In this document: positions 1 through 11,869 of the stretch, one piece after another
Layout: each line of letters opens with the position of its first letter
How positions within the stretch are numbered: the stretch's first letter is position 1
Assembly: GCA_040954595.2 (NCBI GenBank)
Contig: CM082586.2
Coordinates: forward strand, 7,998,001 to 8,062,000
From: Balanoglossus misakiensis
Lineage: Eukaryota > Hemichordata
Length of the DNA stretch: 64,000 nt
Reading direction: 5' to 3'
Made by a program: the position numbers and the translations under genes
Notes under the pieces: generated by a model
What the model was told of the DNA's origin: nothing
The model's input: only the letters and a program-made list of their open reading frames with translations
Databases searched by the model: none

Positions 1-249
1 CTGTGGCAAGATGTAACCAGTCTTCGGCCCAAACGAGTGTAACAACTTGTCAATACTGTAATGTAAAAGGTAACCAACAGTCAAAGTTGTGAAACTATAT
101 GGGTTTTCATGGAAAATTATACGCTGTACAGTAACAAAAGCAGTCTTTCAATATCTGTAAATTTAAGGTATTCTGCACAATAAAAGAATGTAAAAGGGTC
201 AGTCTGGTAATTGATAACAATACAGTACATGAACCTAATGACGATTAAC

Positions 250-628
250 TTAAAGGGCGATGATCATCTTATGCGCATGTGCCAAACCAGGGACTCTGTC
301 GCTATAGTGACTTGCCACAAAAGTGTCAGTACTGTCAGTCGCACTTTTGGTCGCAGATAACCTGTACATCCTTCAAATGACACAAAGAATACCAAGGCAA
401 TGTTTCCTAAACACCATGGGTAGATAATCCAATGAACAGTTTGCCCTGGTGGATTGTTAGCAGGATGCATTATATGAAAGTTATTACGTCACAGCCGTGT
501 TGAATTCGGAGTCAAAGGTGACATTTGCAAAATTTCAGAGAAATCTGTCCTACCAGGTACACAGTACATTTTTTGTAACCAGAGTCTCTGGTTTGGCACA
601 TGCGTATAAGATGATCATCACCCTTTAA
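250..628. mobile_element. MITE with TTAA-type ends, LMBRD1 intron
   Basis: Inverted termini of about 45 bp, imperfect, start at 250 (TTAAAGGGCGATGATCATCT) and end at 628. The interior has no coding potential. TTAA at both ends fits TTAA-targeting DNA transposons (piggyBac or Kolobok type); the superfamily is not proven. The right end lies only 11 bp inside the intron from the LMBRD1 donor at 640/639. Confidence 0.8.
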
Positions 629-640
629 GTAACTATCTAC

Positions 641-3600
641 CTTGTTAAAAGTAATGACAGCAATATAAGGAGTGCCAGCAATGCCAGAAGGATTCCAAAG
701 AGGATTTCGAACGGCCGCCACAGACAGGAACATTTATTACACCAGCTTTTATCAGCTTTCTTAAGATGCCGTTCCCTTCTTTTGATAAGTCTCTCCTTGT
801 CTTGAAGATTCTTCAGTTGTGATCGGTCCCTTCTAGACATTGTACGTCGTGTGTTCTTGTACTGTCAATGCAAGAGAAGAAGCTTTTGTAGTACCCTCTA
901 AAATGGCCACAGATACCAAAGTTCAGATACAACTGCAATGTACCGGCATAACACTACACTACACACTAATACAGTAAAACCTGTCTAAACCGAACACCAA
1001 AGGGACTGAAGAAATTGTTCAGTTTGCAGAGGTGTCTGGTTTATAGACGTTCTTTTAACATGTGGTTCTATGTAAATGAGAAAGAAAGTGTTCGCTTAAA
1101 ACAGGTTTTACTATACAAAGTAATGCAATGAAATAGAAAGTGATGATGCAACCCGGAGATAGTTGTTCATTGGTCACATGACACAGCTTTTGTTATCCAA
1201 ATTAGGGTCATGTTAGGTCAGTTCATCTGTGGTTTAGCTTGGGTCGCGAGATCGCATCAGCAATATTCAAGAACACTGGCGACAGCGAGAGGTTATCGTG
1301 AATTTTGAGGTTCTCAAGCAATTACCTTGTTGCGAATGGCTGCAATTTCATTCTGTACGTCATCACAGTCATCCTGTACTTCCACTATCTCATCCTTGGT
1401 GTTTCTGCTCCCAAATATCATATCAATGGGCAAAGCGTTCATACCATATGCCTTGAAAATAACAAACGGATAATACCTCAACACAATTCTTTACTATCAA
1501 TCACGTGATCTAGTAATGTGACCCATGGTGTTGTCATTTCCAGGTGACAGGCAAGCAATATTTCAGCATCCAGTAAAAGTTTTTCCGAGTATGTTTTTTA
1601 CTTTAGAACCGCCAGACACGTAACATGTATCAGGCATGGTCTCTCATCAGCCTCATGGCGTTTCGTCTGCACAGTCTTTGTCCGCACCATGTTGTTGAAA
1701 TTGCCCGTCAGCTGGAAATTTGAATGCCAGTGTAACTGCATCTGAGCGCAATTGACGTCATTTGATTTCGAAAAATACTGCCACTAAATGAAAGTCCCCT
1801 AGTGTTTTGACTAAGAAATGTGACTGTGAATTATAAATTAAGATAAATTCTCTGCATCTTTTAGATAGATATTTTGAAAGAAACATTCTATCAATTAGTC
1901 TGTCTTGCTGTCTCCAAACACAAACCTCCCTCATTTCAAAATTTACCCATCATTTCTTCCAACTTTTAGTTTTATACTTACTGTATAAATCACCAATAAC
2001 AGCATACCAATTAAAGTCAGAACACAGATACAAAACGATACAGCATTCTCTCCATCTGATACAAAGGGAAAAGTTAGTATGTCAAAAAATGTTAATATAC
2101 AGTATTTTATTTTGATAAATGCCAAGTTTAAGGATGTACGTTCAGTAAAATTGAAAGTATTGTCATTTTTTTTAATTGTGAATTTTTTTATTATCCTTTG
2201 TATATATAATGAAAATCCGTAATAAAATATAGGGGTCACCGCGCTTGTTTTTGAAATACAGAGCCATGACTTTAGTCGATAATAGAAGAAAACTGCTGAC
2301 TCAGCATTTTTCACCAATGGTTTGTCTATGGGCAAAATTTTTGACGCAATTTATCTCAAAATAGAGCGCGGTGACCCCTATATTTTATTTGACCAATGAA
2401 TTTATACTTACTGGACTGAGCTATGTGTAAAATTTCGTGAAAATGACAATGACCGGGCGCGCACTATTTCCGGTTTATGTTCTGCGCGTACATCCTAAAG
2501 TATTATAAATATTGCACTGTTGGAATCGTGTGTGGGGGTAAATTCAAACATTATCGATACTAGACCTTTAAACATTGATGAGAAAACTAACAAATCTGAA
2601 CTTACGGTTTGTTCCAAGTCCTTGAAATAAATCTTGCAATTTTTCCCACTCTGTTTCATTTCTACCTGGTGAAGCTTGGGTTGGTACGAAAGCACTGAAA
2701 CATCAAAGTATACGATTAGGCTATCACAGGTTGTGTACAAAGGTTAAAACCATGGACCATTTTGTAAGGCTAATTTCATATAGATAAATTCTGGACAATG
2801 GCTTTCCTCAGAGGTATACACCTTTTTCATAAAGAGGGCGCCCTTCCATGACGACACGAAAATGAGGCTAGTAGGTCACAGAGTAAAAACTTTTCGTCTT
2901 GTGTGTCGTTGATATAGTTGGGACCGGCGTTTGACAGCCACGTTTTATTGTAAGGTAAATTTTACACGCAACTTGTATCATATACATGTACAATAGTTTT
3001 TATCCATCGGCAGTACGTATTTTAAACCAAACTTAATTTTGAGTGCCATTGTTTCAGCTATTTCCTTTCATTCTTTTATCAGGGTTTTATTAACATTTTT
3101 AGTATGTATAATTTCAACTTGTATGTCCTGTTCTTTTTGTCTTTTACGAGCGCATGTGGAAAGGCAATTTCCAATGCTCTGTATGCATATGGCAATAAAT
3201 TATATTATTATTATTATTATACAACAAACCAGACGAGCTCTTCAAGCAGTACTCTGTGGCTATAACGGGCCTCGTTTTTAGGTATAGTCTGCTTGGAGAT
3301 GCAACATATTTTGTAAAGGTGCCCTCTTTATGAAATGGGCCTATATAGGTAGGATTTTGGGTGTATGCATCACAGGTTTCAGAAAACTGTGAACTCTGAA
3401 AAGAACAAGCCCAAATTTTGAGAATGTACAGTTCGGTGTTAGCTTCGAAAGAGACTTGGAAATATTGCATGGAAGATACATGGAAAGATCTTAAAGGTAG
3501 AAATCAACTGTACTCACCCAACAATTAACAGAACTGCAGCAAAGAAAACAAACACAACGGTGAACTTCGTAGCCCCACATATCCTCTAGGAAATAAAAAG

Positions 3601-6600
3601 GAACATAAATTGACTTTAATCAGATGAGAGACTGTGGTACACCCAATCACTTTGAAGATAACTGAATTCAGAATCGTGGTGTATGAGAGATACAACAGTG
3701 AGCATCTCTCTCTCTCTCTCTCAGATCCCATGACAACTACACATGCAGGAAGTGGATCTGTTAATAATCATTCCAAATACTAATGATGTCATTTATGTGC
3801 ACATTTCTATAGCATCAACTCGGTTTAAACTTTAATCAACAGTAGTCTTTCGCCGCATGGCCACAGCCATGATTTTATAATTTCCAATCCAGTTCAACTT
3901 ACACTTCTTGTAGTGGAATCTTCATCATACTCTTCATAGTAAAAATACATGAATGGTAAGACCAGAAACATAAAGAAGATCTCCAGTGCATACATTGCTG
4001 TGGGTAGAAAAAGAAGGCAGGTTATTACTGTTATACATATGTTACTATAGCAACGATGTGTTAAATATCTGACCATTAGATGGTTGTGTACACCCCACCA
4101 GCTGAAGAATCCATATGATTTTGAATACCCGTAAAGAATACAGATCTCTTTGGTAGGAAAAGTTTTTGAGGGGTATGTATGAATGCAGGAAAGGAATTCT
4201 AATATTTATTCCACTTTCATACAAGAAAACTTGGATGCAGAAATGGCTGTCAGCTCATTTGGAACACAGGTCAGCCATTTGACAGTTAATTGCTACATGT
4301 TTTCTAGTTCTGGTGACGCCCTCAACATTCGAGTTCTGTCACATTCACAGCCGGCTGCTTTTGCTCTAGGCAATTCTCCACATGGGTGGATGAAACTTGC
4401 TTTCTGTATAATATTGAGTCTTGTTCTCCCAGAAACCAGAAATATGAACAAGTTGGATAATTTACACACTTAAATTTATGTATCATTCTATGTATCAAGT
4501 CTACCGGTATGTCTGTCTAGACTTACTATAATATGCATAGAGCATCATGTCCTCCATAGCTTGACGAGTTTCATTGTTACTGGCCCAGTCCTGTAATAGA
4601 CCAGATACAGTAAGTATAAAAATTGTATTAAAGGCAATAGATCATCTCACGCGCATGCGCATAACTCCATTCAAATAGTGGACTGCCTTCGCTTCCTTCC
4701 ATATTTCATGCGCACTGTATAAGTAGATTCTGGTTTTGTCCCTCCTTTTCACCCAAGCTAGTCTCTTTCCCCGATCTCCGGCACAGATTATGGTCGCCGC
4801 CATCTTCTCTGTTGTTAGGACAGAACACTGCCTTATGGGATTGACTGTTCACTAAATGTCTGTAACCAGCGGCTACAGCTGGAACATGCGTGTGAGACGA
4901 GCTAGGCGCTTTAATTAAGCAATAACCCCCGATGCAGGCGGGTATACACGAGATTTGGGTACAATTTGAGACATATAGTACAAGCCGTTAGGCTGTACAT
5001 GTACAATGATCCCTACCTTAAAGGTGCCATCTGGATCTTTCATAAAAGATACCAGAAATATATCAACTGGTACAAGGGCAACTGTCAGGAGTGCTACAGT
5101 CAGAGCCAATACAGCTAAAGAGAAAGAAAAATCAAGATTAATTTCAATTTTTCAACAAGAAAGTTCGGTAGCAGGTAATGCTACTTCACACTACCAACTG
5201 AAATGCAATCCATGCTCGTGAAGTGCCATGAGGAGTTATAAAACAGGAAAACATAAACAGTTTTAGCATAAAACCATAGACCGTAGAAATTAAAAAATGG
5301 AGTAGAATAAGAAATGATTGTTGAAATATTTCACAAAAAGTTGAAAAACACTTAAGTCTAAATTACAGATGTGGTACCTAAGTATAACTTTTTTATGACC
5401 AGTTCCCAGTTTAACAATAAATTTCAAAATACATTATTAGTACTTGACATACCTGTCACTGTTGTGCTGGTTTCGCTGTCACTTTTACATCGAAAATACC
5501 TCACATACAAAATTGTAAATATTATGATCAGCTGTGAAAAAAATAAACAATTAGTCAATCCATAACAAATACGTAAAATTAATACAATTCACATGTTGCT
5601 ATATATATTAACAATAAACCTATTGTTTGTATACACAACTCTTACTGTCTGTTAAGAAACAATGGGGGAAAAAGGTGGGTTGTGCACTATTTCTCCCTTT
5701 CAAGCCTCAAATGAAAAATGTTGTTATGTAACTTCCTGTTCGGGCTGTTCTCCCCCCAAAAAACTTTTACAGCAGTATGAATGAACAATGGTGATATGAA
5801 TTATTCAGAGTTGTTTTTGGAGAATATGTTGACTAAATTTCAAACAGATTACAAATTTATGTTGTCTTTGATTCATTTGAGTTGTCATGGTTACTCCAGA
5901 GGACTAAGTTCACCTCTGTGGAGTATGATATTGCCCATACAAGGAAATAACTTTTACACTCTGTTTAGTTCAGGAAATATCATACCTTTGGTGGGGACAC
6001 TGTTTAAATTACTTTAATTCGTTTTCCAGTTTGGGTTACAAAAATATGGCTTTGTTGGGCACCATATGTTTACATTATAGCATTCTTGGTTGTATTTTTG
6101 TACTGATTAACTTTGGTTTAAATAAATAAAAGGGGAGGGAGTGACCCTGATTTTTGGCAAAGTGAATAAATAAATGTGTGTTGTGAAAGTGTTAAATTTA
6201 TCCACAACCCTTAAGTAGAGTAAATTGACGATTCCCCGATAAAACGAACATGAATAATGAAAGTGAAACTAATACAAAGTGATATGAAGAACTCCAAGAT
6301 TCCGGAAGTCTTAGTCAAGATTACAAGTTACACTAGTTATACACTGCAGTGTGTGGTAATATAATAATAAAAAAAAAAAAATATCAAGAACGCACAGCGC
6401 GTCGTGAGCATACTAAATGGTCAAAATTTGAACATTCAGATCGTATATGATTGAAAATATAGCACAAATGCCACTATTATTGTAAACATCACGGTATTTA
6501 CACCGTCACAGTGACATGTGAATTGTACTGCCAAGCGAGCGGATCTTGGACTGTACCATACTGCGGCGGTGAAGGTTCGCATTAGGGTTAGGGTTATGTC

Positions 6601-6997
6601 TGTATTTAAAAATGACTAAAGCGATTTCGTTTCGTGTCCAAAGTCAAGTTTAGGTTTCTAAATACAGTCATTTAACAGTCATTTTAAATGAAGTCATAAC
6701 CCTAACCCAAACGCTAACTCTAATGCTAACCATGGCCACCAGCAGAGAATAGTACACTCCAAGTTGCAGTCGTCAGGCAGTACATTTCACAAATGAAGTG
6801 TGGGGCGGAGTGCGTCATCTGTGATTTTCCCGTTAAGAAACGTTCACATTGAACATGTTAACACGCTTTTCTTTTAAGAATCAGCAAGGATCTTAGTGCT
6901 GTTATCAACGTCCAATCTCAACTAGATAACTCACCCCCACAACAACAGTAAACGGTATCCAACTGGCAGCAAGAACTGAATGTGGAATATCCGCCAT
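641..6997 (-). CDS. LMBRD1: LMBRD1, lysosomal cobalamin transport escort protein (5' two thirds; 3' end outside window)
   Basis: Ten exons, read on the minus strand: 6997-6935 (ATG), 5531-5453, 5114-5017, 4590-4527, 3997-3903, 3585-3518, 2694-2606, 2055-1982, 1451-1326, 861-641. All joins are GT-AG and keep phase, giving about 325 codons of a family of roughly 540 residues. The product resembles human LMBRD1 throughout. Landmarks are VPVDIFLVSFM with DGTFK|DW across the exon 3/4 join, FMYFYYEE, VGAFVP, TEWEKLQDLF, LTLIGML, AYGMNALP and IKRRERHL followed by a hydrophobic helix. In vertebrates this LMBR1-family polytopic protein of the lysosomal membrane acts with ABCD4 in cobalamin export. The last exon ends in phase 2, so the C-terminal membrane half must lie below base 1. 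The start is the first Met, 21 codons before the first intron, and matches the short N-terminus of the family. Several introns carry miniature inverted-repeat elements. Confidence 0.93.
970..1113. mobile_element. MITE, ACAGTAAAACCTGTCT family, copy 1
   Basis: The left end is TACAGTAAAACCTGTCTAAA and the right end is its imperfect complement (AAACAGGTTTTACTAT). The interior speaks of nested complementary segments around GAACACCAAAGGGACTGAAG. Related copies occur at 59730-59913 and, partly, at 62418-62490. Confidence 0.72.
2128..2499. mobile_element. Nested inverted-repeat element, LMBRD1 intron
   Basis: Outer ends AAGGATGTACG (2130) and CGTACATCCT (2487) are complementary. Inside lies a perfect 24-bp inverted pair at 2223-2246 and 2367-2390 around GGGGTCACCGCGCT. 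A diverged copy in the opposite orientation is at about 43300-43500 (shared CTGACTCAGCA and ATCAAAAACAAGGTGATCCC). Confidence 0.72.
2812..3345. mobile_element. Inverted-repeat element with an internal ATT microsatellite
   Basis: TTTCATAAAGAGGGCGCCCT at 2824 pairs with AAGGTGCCCTCTTTATGAAA near 3317. The interior contains an (ATT)n run at about 3204-3222 preceded by GCAATAAATT, which looks like the 3' tail of a retroposed sequence trapped inside. The 80-residue frame crossing it shows no recognisable domain. Confidence 0.6.
4628..4914. mobile_element. MITE with TTAA ends, related to the 250-628 element
   Basis: Left terminus TTAAAGGCAATAGATCATCT and right terminus complementary to it, both ending in TTAA. 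GCGCATG occurs in the same subterminal place as in the 250-628 element, so the two appear to be one superfamily. It lies in the LMBRD1 intron between the exons at 4527-4590 and 5017-5114. Confidence 0.7.
6500..6800. mobile_element. Long-arm inverted repeat containing TTAGGG-like motifs
   Basis: Two arms of about 130 bp, imperfect, face each other (6517 onward and back from about 6800). Each carries ATTGTACTGCC or a variant, a (T)TAGGGTTAGGGTTATG tract, and a TTTAAAATGACT segment. It sits in LMBRD1 intron 1. The AT-rich stretch at 6358-6382 next to it is simple sequence. Confidence 0.65.
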
Positions 6998-7861
6998 CTT
7001 TCTGTGCAAAAAGTTTGCCTCTTGGGGGCGCTATCGGTGACAAGTGACTGATCCAGCTGGACGTGGACTTGAAGGGAGGATCAAGGATCGGACCCCGGGG
7101 ATCGCCGGACCAGACCACAAGTCGCAGCCACAGTCGACCCCGCGGCGTGAAAACCCACTTTACAATCGACTGTGGTCGCAGTGTTCGAATTTGAGCCATG
7201 ACCAGTCGGTATAGAGTTCCATGGAAAAAGAATATATTTGTATACCGCATGCGTGTCCCAACTCCGTCGATCGGACATGAACCCCGGAGATGCCACTTCT
7301 CTGACTTCTGTTTTGCCAATTTCAACCTATCTCTCAAAACAATAAATGATGTATAAGGAGGAAATGATGTATAATGTATTTCAAATAACTTTCAAAATAA
7401 GCACTCTAGCTTTCAGAGTAAAGATGTAAATGAACTTCTCATTTTCACCAAGGACCGCATGTGCTGTTAAGTTTTATAGGACATATCATTACACAGTGAA
7501 AGTCATCTTCTTTTTAGGGCCTATGCTTTATAATTGGCCTCCTCCTTAGTAAGCCATTTCCTTCTCAAACTCTAAACTAGTCTTAGTCTGGGGTTGTTGT
7601 TGCTGTCGTTGTTGTCACAATGCGCTCTTGCTTGCCATGCAAACCTTTACGTCAATCACCGGGGGTCTATGTGTACTGTATGACCCGGCCCAACATATTA
7701 GTCCGTGCCATGTGAGTGACACCCCCGTGTACAAAGATTAATGGCGCTGTGTATAAGTCGTCCTCAGCACAGTCCCCAGACGAGCAGATGCTAGTATGTG
7801 CTCGGTTGATGGCTGTGAGCAGAAATATCGAACCTCCGATTTGCTAAGACATTACCTAAAC
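6998..7861. promoter_or_regulatory. Divergent intergenic promoter region, LMBRD1 / SDR-A
   Basis: The LMBRD1 ATG (6997, minus) and the dehydrogenase A ATG (7862, plus) face away from each other across 864 bp, so both promoters must lie here unless there are upstream noncoding exons. A TATA-like TGTATAAG occurs at about 7750, roughly 110 bp before the plus-strand ATG. No other defined site is claimed. Confidence 0.5.
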
Positions 7862-8382
7862 ATGGAGAGTGTTCGCGGTTGTCTTAGCCTTATTTGGGAA
7901 TTAGTTACTGTACTTTGGAAAATATTTGCGTGCTGTGTATGTGCGGGATTTCGTTGGATTTTCCCCCTTGATCCCAAAATTGTGAGAGGTGAGATAGTTT
8001 TGGTGACTGGTGCTGCTGGTTGGCTCGGGCGCCAAGTGGCCGTGGAGTTTGCCAAGCGTGGTGCTGTGCTGGTGTTGTGGGACGTCAATGAAGAAGGAAA
8101 CGAGGCAACGGCTGATGAAGTGAGAGAGTATGGTGGTGACGCTTATGCCTATGTCTGTGACTGCAGCCAGCGGATTGACATTTACAAGGTAGCTACTCAG
8201 GTTCGAAAGGAAGTTGGCGATGTGAGTATTTTGATCAATAGTGCCGGAACGGTGGCCGGGAAAACGTTTCTTGAGATGGCAGACAACCTCCTGAAAGAAA
8301 CCATCAGTGTCAACATGATGGCACATGTTTGGGTAAGTTCACATGTTATATATCCAAAGCAAGGCAATGATGATGATGATGG

Positions 8383-8413
<31 letters not shown>

Positions 8414-9504
8414 CACTGATGGTGGTGGTGATGATGATGATGATGTCATTAAAATAGCTGCCTTCATCCTCAAATTAACCAGCTGCTGTTCTGATTTCTG
8501 TTGTTGCTAGACAACCAAAGCATTTTTGCCAGCAATGCTTGAGAAGAACCATGGTCACATAGTGAATGTAACAAGTTCAGCTGGCTATGTGGCAGTCAAT
8601 GGTTTGACAGATTACTGTGCAAGCAAGTTTGGTGCCGTCGGATTATCAGAATGTCTCCTCTATGAACTTGACTCCTTGAAAAAAGATGGTGTCCATCTCA
8701 CCAATGTTGTACCTTATTACTTTGAGTATGGTTTATTTGCTGGCTGTAATACAAGGTAAGGTGGACTGGCTATTTTGCCATATTTTGTAAAGTGGACTGG
8801 CTATTTTGCCATATATTGTATAGCGATCAGAAAAAGGGGAAATTGTGTATATATCTATGTGTGTTCAAATTATGCGGTTCGATTGGTCCGATACAAGCAG
8901 AACCCATTTAAATATAAAATTTAAAAATAAGCAGTTTCTATCATTTTTGTTATGACAGATTGTTGTGAGGTTAAAGAATTTATTTGTGTCTTCTTTACAG
9001 ATTTCACAGATTATTTCCACCACTTTCCGGTGAGAAAGTACTGGGCCAAATCATGCAGGGTGTATTAACCAACCAATCTATGGTCTATATACCATGGCAT
9101 ATCAAACCAATGATCATTGCCAAAACGTAAGTCCCTAGTTTTCTGTTTTTCAGCTATGCCACCTGTATTAAGTTGACATCGCTTTCCTCTTATTCAGTGT
9201 ACAATGAAACACACTTCTGAAACAACTTATGAAGTACATTGTTTGAACAACAGTATTGTTGTTTGCATCGATAAATATGTCATCTCTTTAATATTTTATT
9301 CATCACCTGCAATACTTTTAAGAATGTACTGGTATCAAGCTGAAAGGTCATGAAAATGGCCTGTTCACACGACACACAGCCTAAATGAATGATTTATTCT
9401 TATTTTTCAGATTATTACCAGTGGATGCCTTTATAATTTTGATGGATTTCTTGGGAGTTACCAATTTTATGGAGAACTTTTCTAAAAGGCAATCAAGATA
9501 TTAA
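7862..9504 (+). CDS. SDR16C-type retinol/steroid dehydrogenase A (RDHE2/RDH10-like)
   Basis: Four exons: 7862-8332, 8511-8755, 9001-9126, 9411-9504, all GT-AG and in phase, giving 310 residues. That is the usual length for SDR16C proteins. An N-terminal hydrophobic segment (about residues 5-37) would anchor it to the ER or lipid-droplet membrane. The core has LVLWDVNEEGNE (typical of NAD-type SDR16C members), INSAG, a Ser in SSAGYV, and YCASK, so the catalytic Ser/Tyr/Lys are present. Odd point: the TGxxxGxG nucleotide-binding loop reads TGAAGWLG, with Trp at the middle glycine. Exon 2 (245 bp) and exon 3 (126 bp) have exactly the lengths seen in gene C, so the two share ancestry. The frame is also open to an ATG at 7796, but starting there would add 22 residues not typical of the family. 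Substrate cannot be told from sequence; retinol or steroid oxidation is inferred. Confidence 0.9.
8366..8450. repeat. GAT/TGA-rich microsatellite
   Basis: A (GAT)n-like run interrupted by GGT lies in intron 1 of dehydrogenase A, starting 34 bp past the donor. Confidence 0.9.
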
Positions 9505-10029
9505 AAGAAAAATATGCCTACATATGCTTCTGGTCGATGCAACTTTAACTGTACCTGGATCACCAAGCCCATGACAATTTCTTTAAGTTTAATTAACATC
9601 AGGACTTACAAGTTTGCTCTCACATCACATCGTCAATAATTCTTGTTCCTATGGTGATACCTTTGAATTAATCATTTACAAGTTAACCAAGAAAAAAATG
9701 TTGTGGTCTGCATAATCAATCATCTCTTCCTAGTTTGCATATTTATACATTTGAAACAGATATATTTCAAGGTTGAAATTTTGGGCAATTTCATGTGATC
9801 CAATGGTGAATTATTTAATTTTTGAATTATGGCAAGTGCAATATTTGTGATTTTTGCTTTTTTTTCAAAAGCCATATTAATAAGTGTTAGCAAAGAGATG
9901 TGTTCATAGTGATCCTAACTACATATCCCATAATATGATAGTGGGATAGAGCAGGTATTAATTTAGGCAATATGTGTATTTTGTAGTGTCTATGGACATA
10001 GTCCAGGAAGTGGAGACTTGTGGATTAGG

Positions 10030-10440
10030 TTCCGTCTATCCATCTGAAGCCACTATGTAAACATGCCTCGACCAGTTTAATTCAAACTTGGGGACAATTT
10101 ACAATGTGTACATGCAGCTAAATATATTTCCCGATGATATCCAATTTGACTGCCAGGCAGTTATTTTGTAATATGATTTTTTCATGTCCAGAGGCATAAC
10201 TTAGAAATTCCTGAACTGGTTCAATTCAATCCTGGTACATGTACATGGAATATGTATCATAATGCACAAATGCTTATCAATTAATTTTGTGATACGGTCG
10301 CTGGGAGGCCATTTTGTTACATTTTTTTTTGTTTGAGAGCCATTAATCTGATTAAACCAAGACCATTCAAACATGGTACAAGGATACTGTATTATGATGT
10401 ACATATGCATGATATTAATGTATGTTACCATATGATCAAG
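10030..10440. repeat. Diffuse interspersed repeat with ~170-bp internal periodicity
   Basis: Segments resembling AACCAATTCAAACTTGGTAC and GGCCATTTTGT recur about every 150-180 bp. The same motifs recur in PFK intron 1 at 54590-54860 (CTCAGACATGC, CAGCCATTTTGTGA, TTCAAACATGGTA). It looks like decayed copies of one tandem or dispersed repeat. Confidence 0.45.
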
Positions 10441-11670
10441 TTGCTAAGTTAAGATATTCTTCAAATTTGTATGATCTAATTTTGGCTGAAATTTGAGTTT
10501 GCTAATTTAAAAGTTATTATTAACTCTTCCTATAACATCATGTTAGTGAAATTCGAGAGTGTTGTCGAAGTTAATATGAAGACAAAGGTGCTAATCCTGG
10601 AATTGCTCAGTGACCAGTTGGAGAGCACAGACAATCAGAATGGAATGATTTGCTAAGAGTGATACCAAAGGAAAAAGCTCTGACGTTTCTACTAAAAATA
10701 GCGAAATGTAATTATGCCTAAAATGAACATTAATTACTTGAAAAGAACAGGAAAGATTTCATGCATCAAAGTTCTGTACACATACATGTATTGCAGCTGT
10801 ATTGCTCCCAGATTTAAAGAAAAAACCCTGTATTTAAAAAAATACCTTATCTGAGTTTTTGAAACAATATTAATTCTATTTGAAAATAAAACTTATAATC
10901 ATTTTCAGGTTAAGCTAGTAAACATTTGAGCAGTCTCAAATCAACAACTCTCAAAACAATGATGGTCTATACCCAAATAAATAGACAATAATTTTGTCAA
11001 TAAAGTGAAACCTTACACAGTCCAGCCAATCTACGAAGACTTACATATTTGACAGTTGCAAATTGCATTGAAAGTGATATAAAAATAGGATTATGTAAAT
11101 AATGTTCTTATTGTGAACATGTGTGCGAATGTCTGAGTTTTAGAAATTATGTTTGTTAGAGGGCACATTGAACCTGGCAACTGCACTAGCTGTGGTTAAG
11201 ATATTTGATCGAAGGCGAACATAATGTATTGTTTCATAGTTGCATTGAAAAAACTGCTTGGACTGATCTATTCTAAGAGCCCTGATTTTTCAGGGACGTT
11301 TATATTGTACAATCAGGCATCTTAATGTCTCATAAATATATATTATCAATGGATGTTGTGTCCGTTAGACCAGTCAGCAGTTTTGCAAGAAGCAGCTTAT
11401 GTGAATGCCGTGGGGAAAGGAAGATTTATATCAAGTAGAATTGAAAGTGACATGCTGGTATGTCTTAAGCTTATACATGTATTACAGGGCTATGATCATG
11501 TAGAGATGTAAAGGGTTCAAAGTGTGTTGGGTGAATGCACTATATTGTGTATAGGACCTGATTCCATACACAGCCTTATTTTGTGTTTCACCCTACAATT
11601 ACCAGCAAAATACAATATTTTTCATTAAACGTGGTATTGTCATGTTATTGTGCCTATACTTGAAATAAAA

Positions 11671-11869
11671 TACTGTAAATACTTTATTTTCGCGAGTTGA
11701 AATTTTTCGCGATATCGAGAGAGGCCACTGTTTCGCGAGTATTAATTTTCGCGTTCTCTTATTTCATTCAGTGCATCTTTATCTTCAAAAAAAAATTAAC
11801 GTGACTTTTTATTTTCACGCTCGTTTGGCTCATCGCTTATTGATCGCGAAAATAAAGTGTTTTACAGTA
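11671..11869. mobile_element. MITE with TTTTCGCG motifs, copy 1
   Basis: Ends TACTGTAAATACTTTATTTT and its complement GTGTTTTACAGTA, with CGCGA-type motifs spaced along the 200-bp body. Other copies are at 53487-53698 and, inverted, at 56228-56439. All three begin and end with TA, consistent with TA target duplication. Confidence 0.82.

Noticed and set aside
264-470. 68-codon minus-strand frame as a further LMBRD1 exon
   Set aside because: It lies within the 250-628 MITE and has no similarity to the expected next LMBRD1 segment.
3039-3281. 80-codon frame with an Ile run
   Set aside because: The run is the translated (ATT)n microsatellite inside a repeat element.
4183-4473. 96-codon plus-strand frame in LMBRD1
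   Set aside because: Intronic, antisense to the gene, with no recognisable similarity.
6575-6725. TTAGGGTTAGGG motifs suggesting a telomere remnant
   Set aside because: They occur once per arm of a long inverted repeat inside LMBRD1 intron 1 and are not a tandem array.
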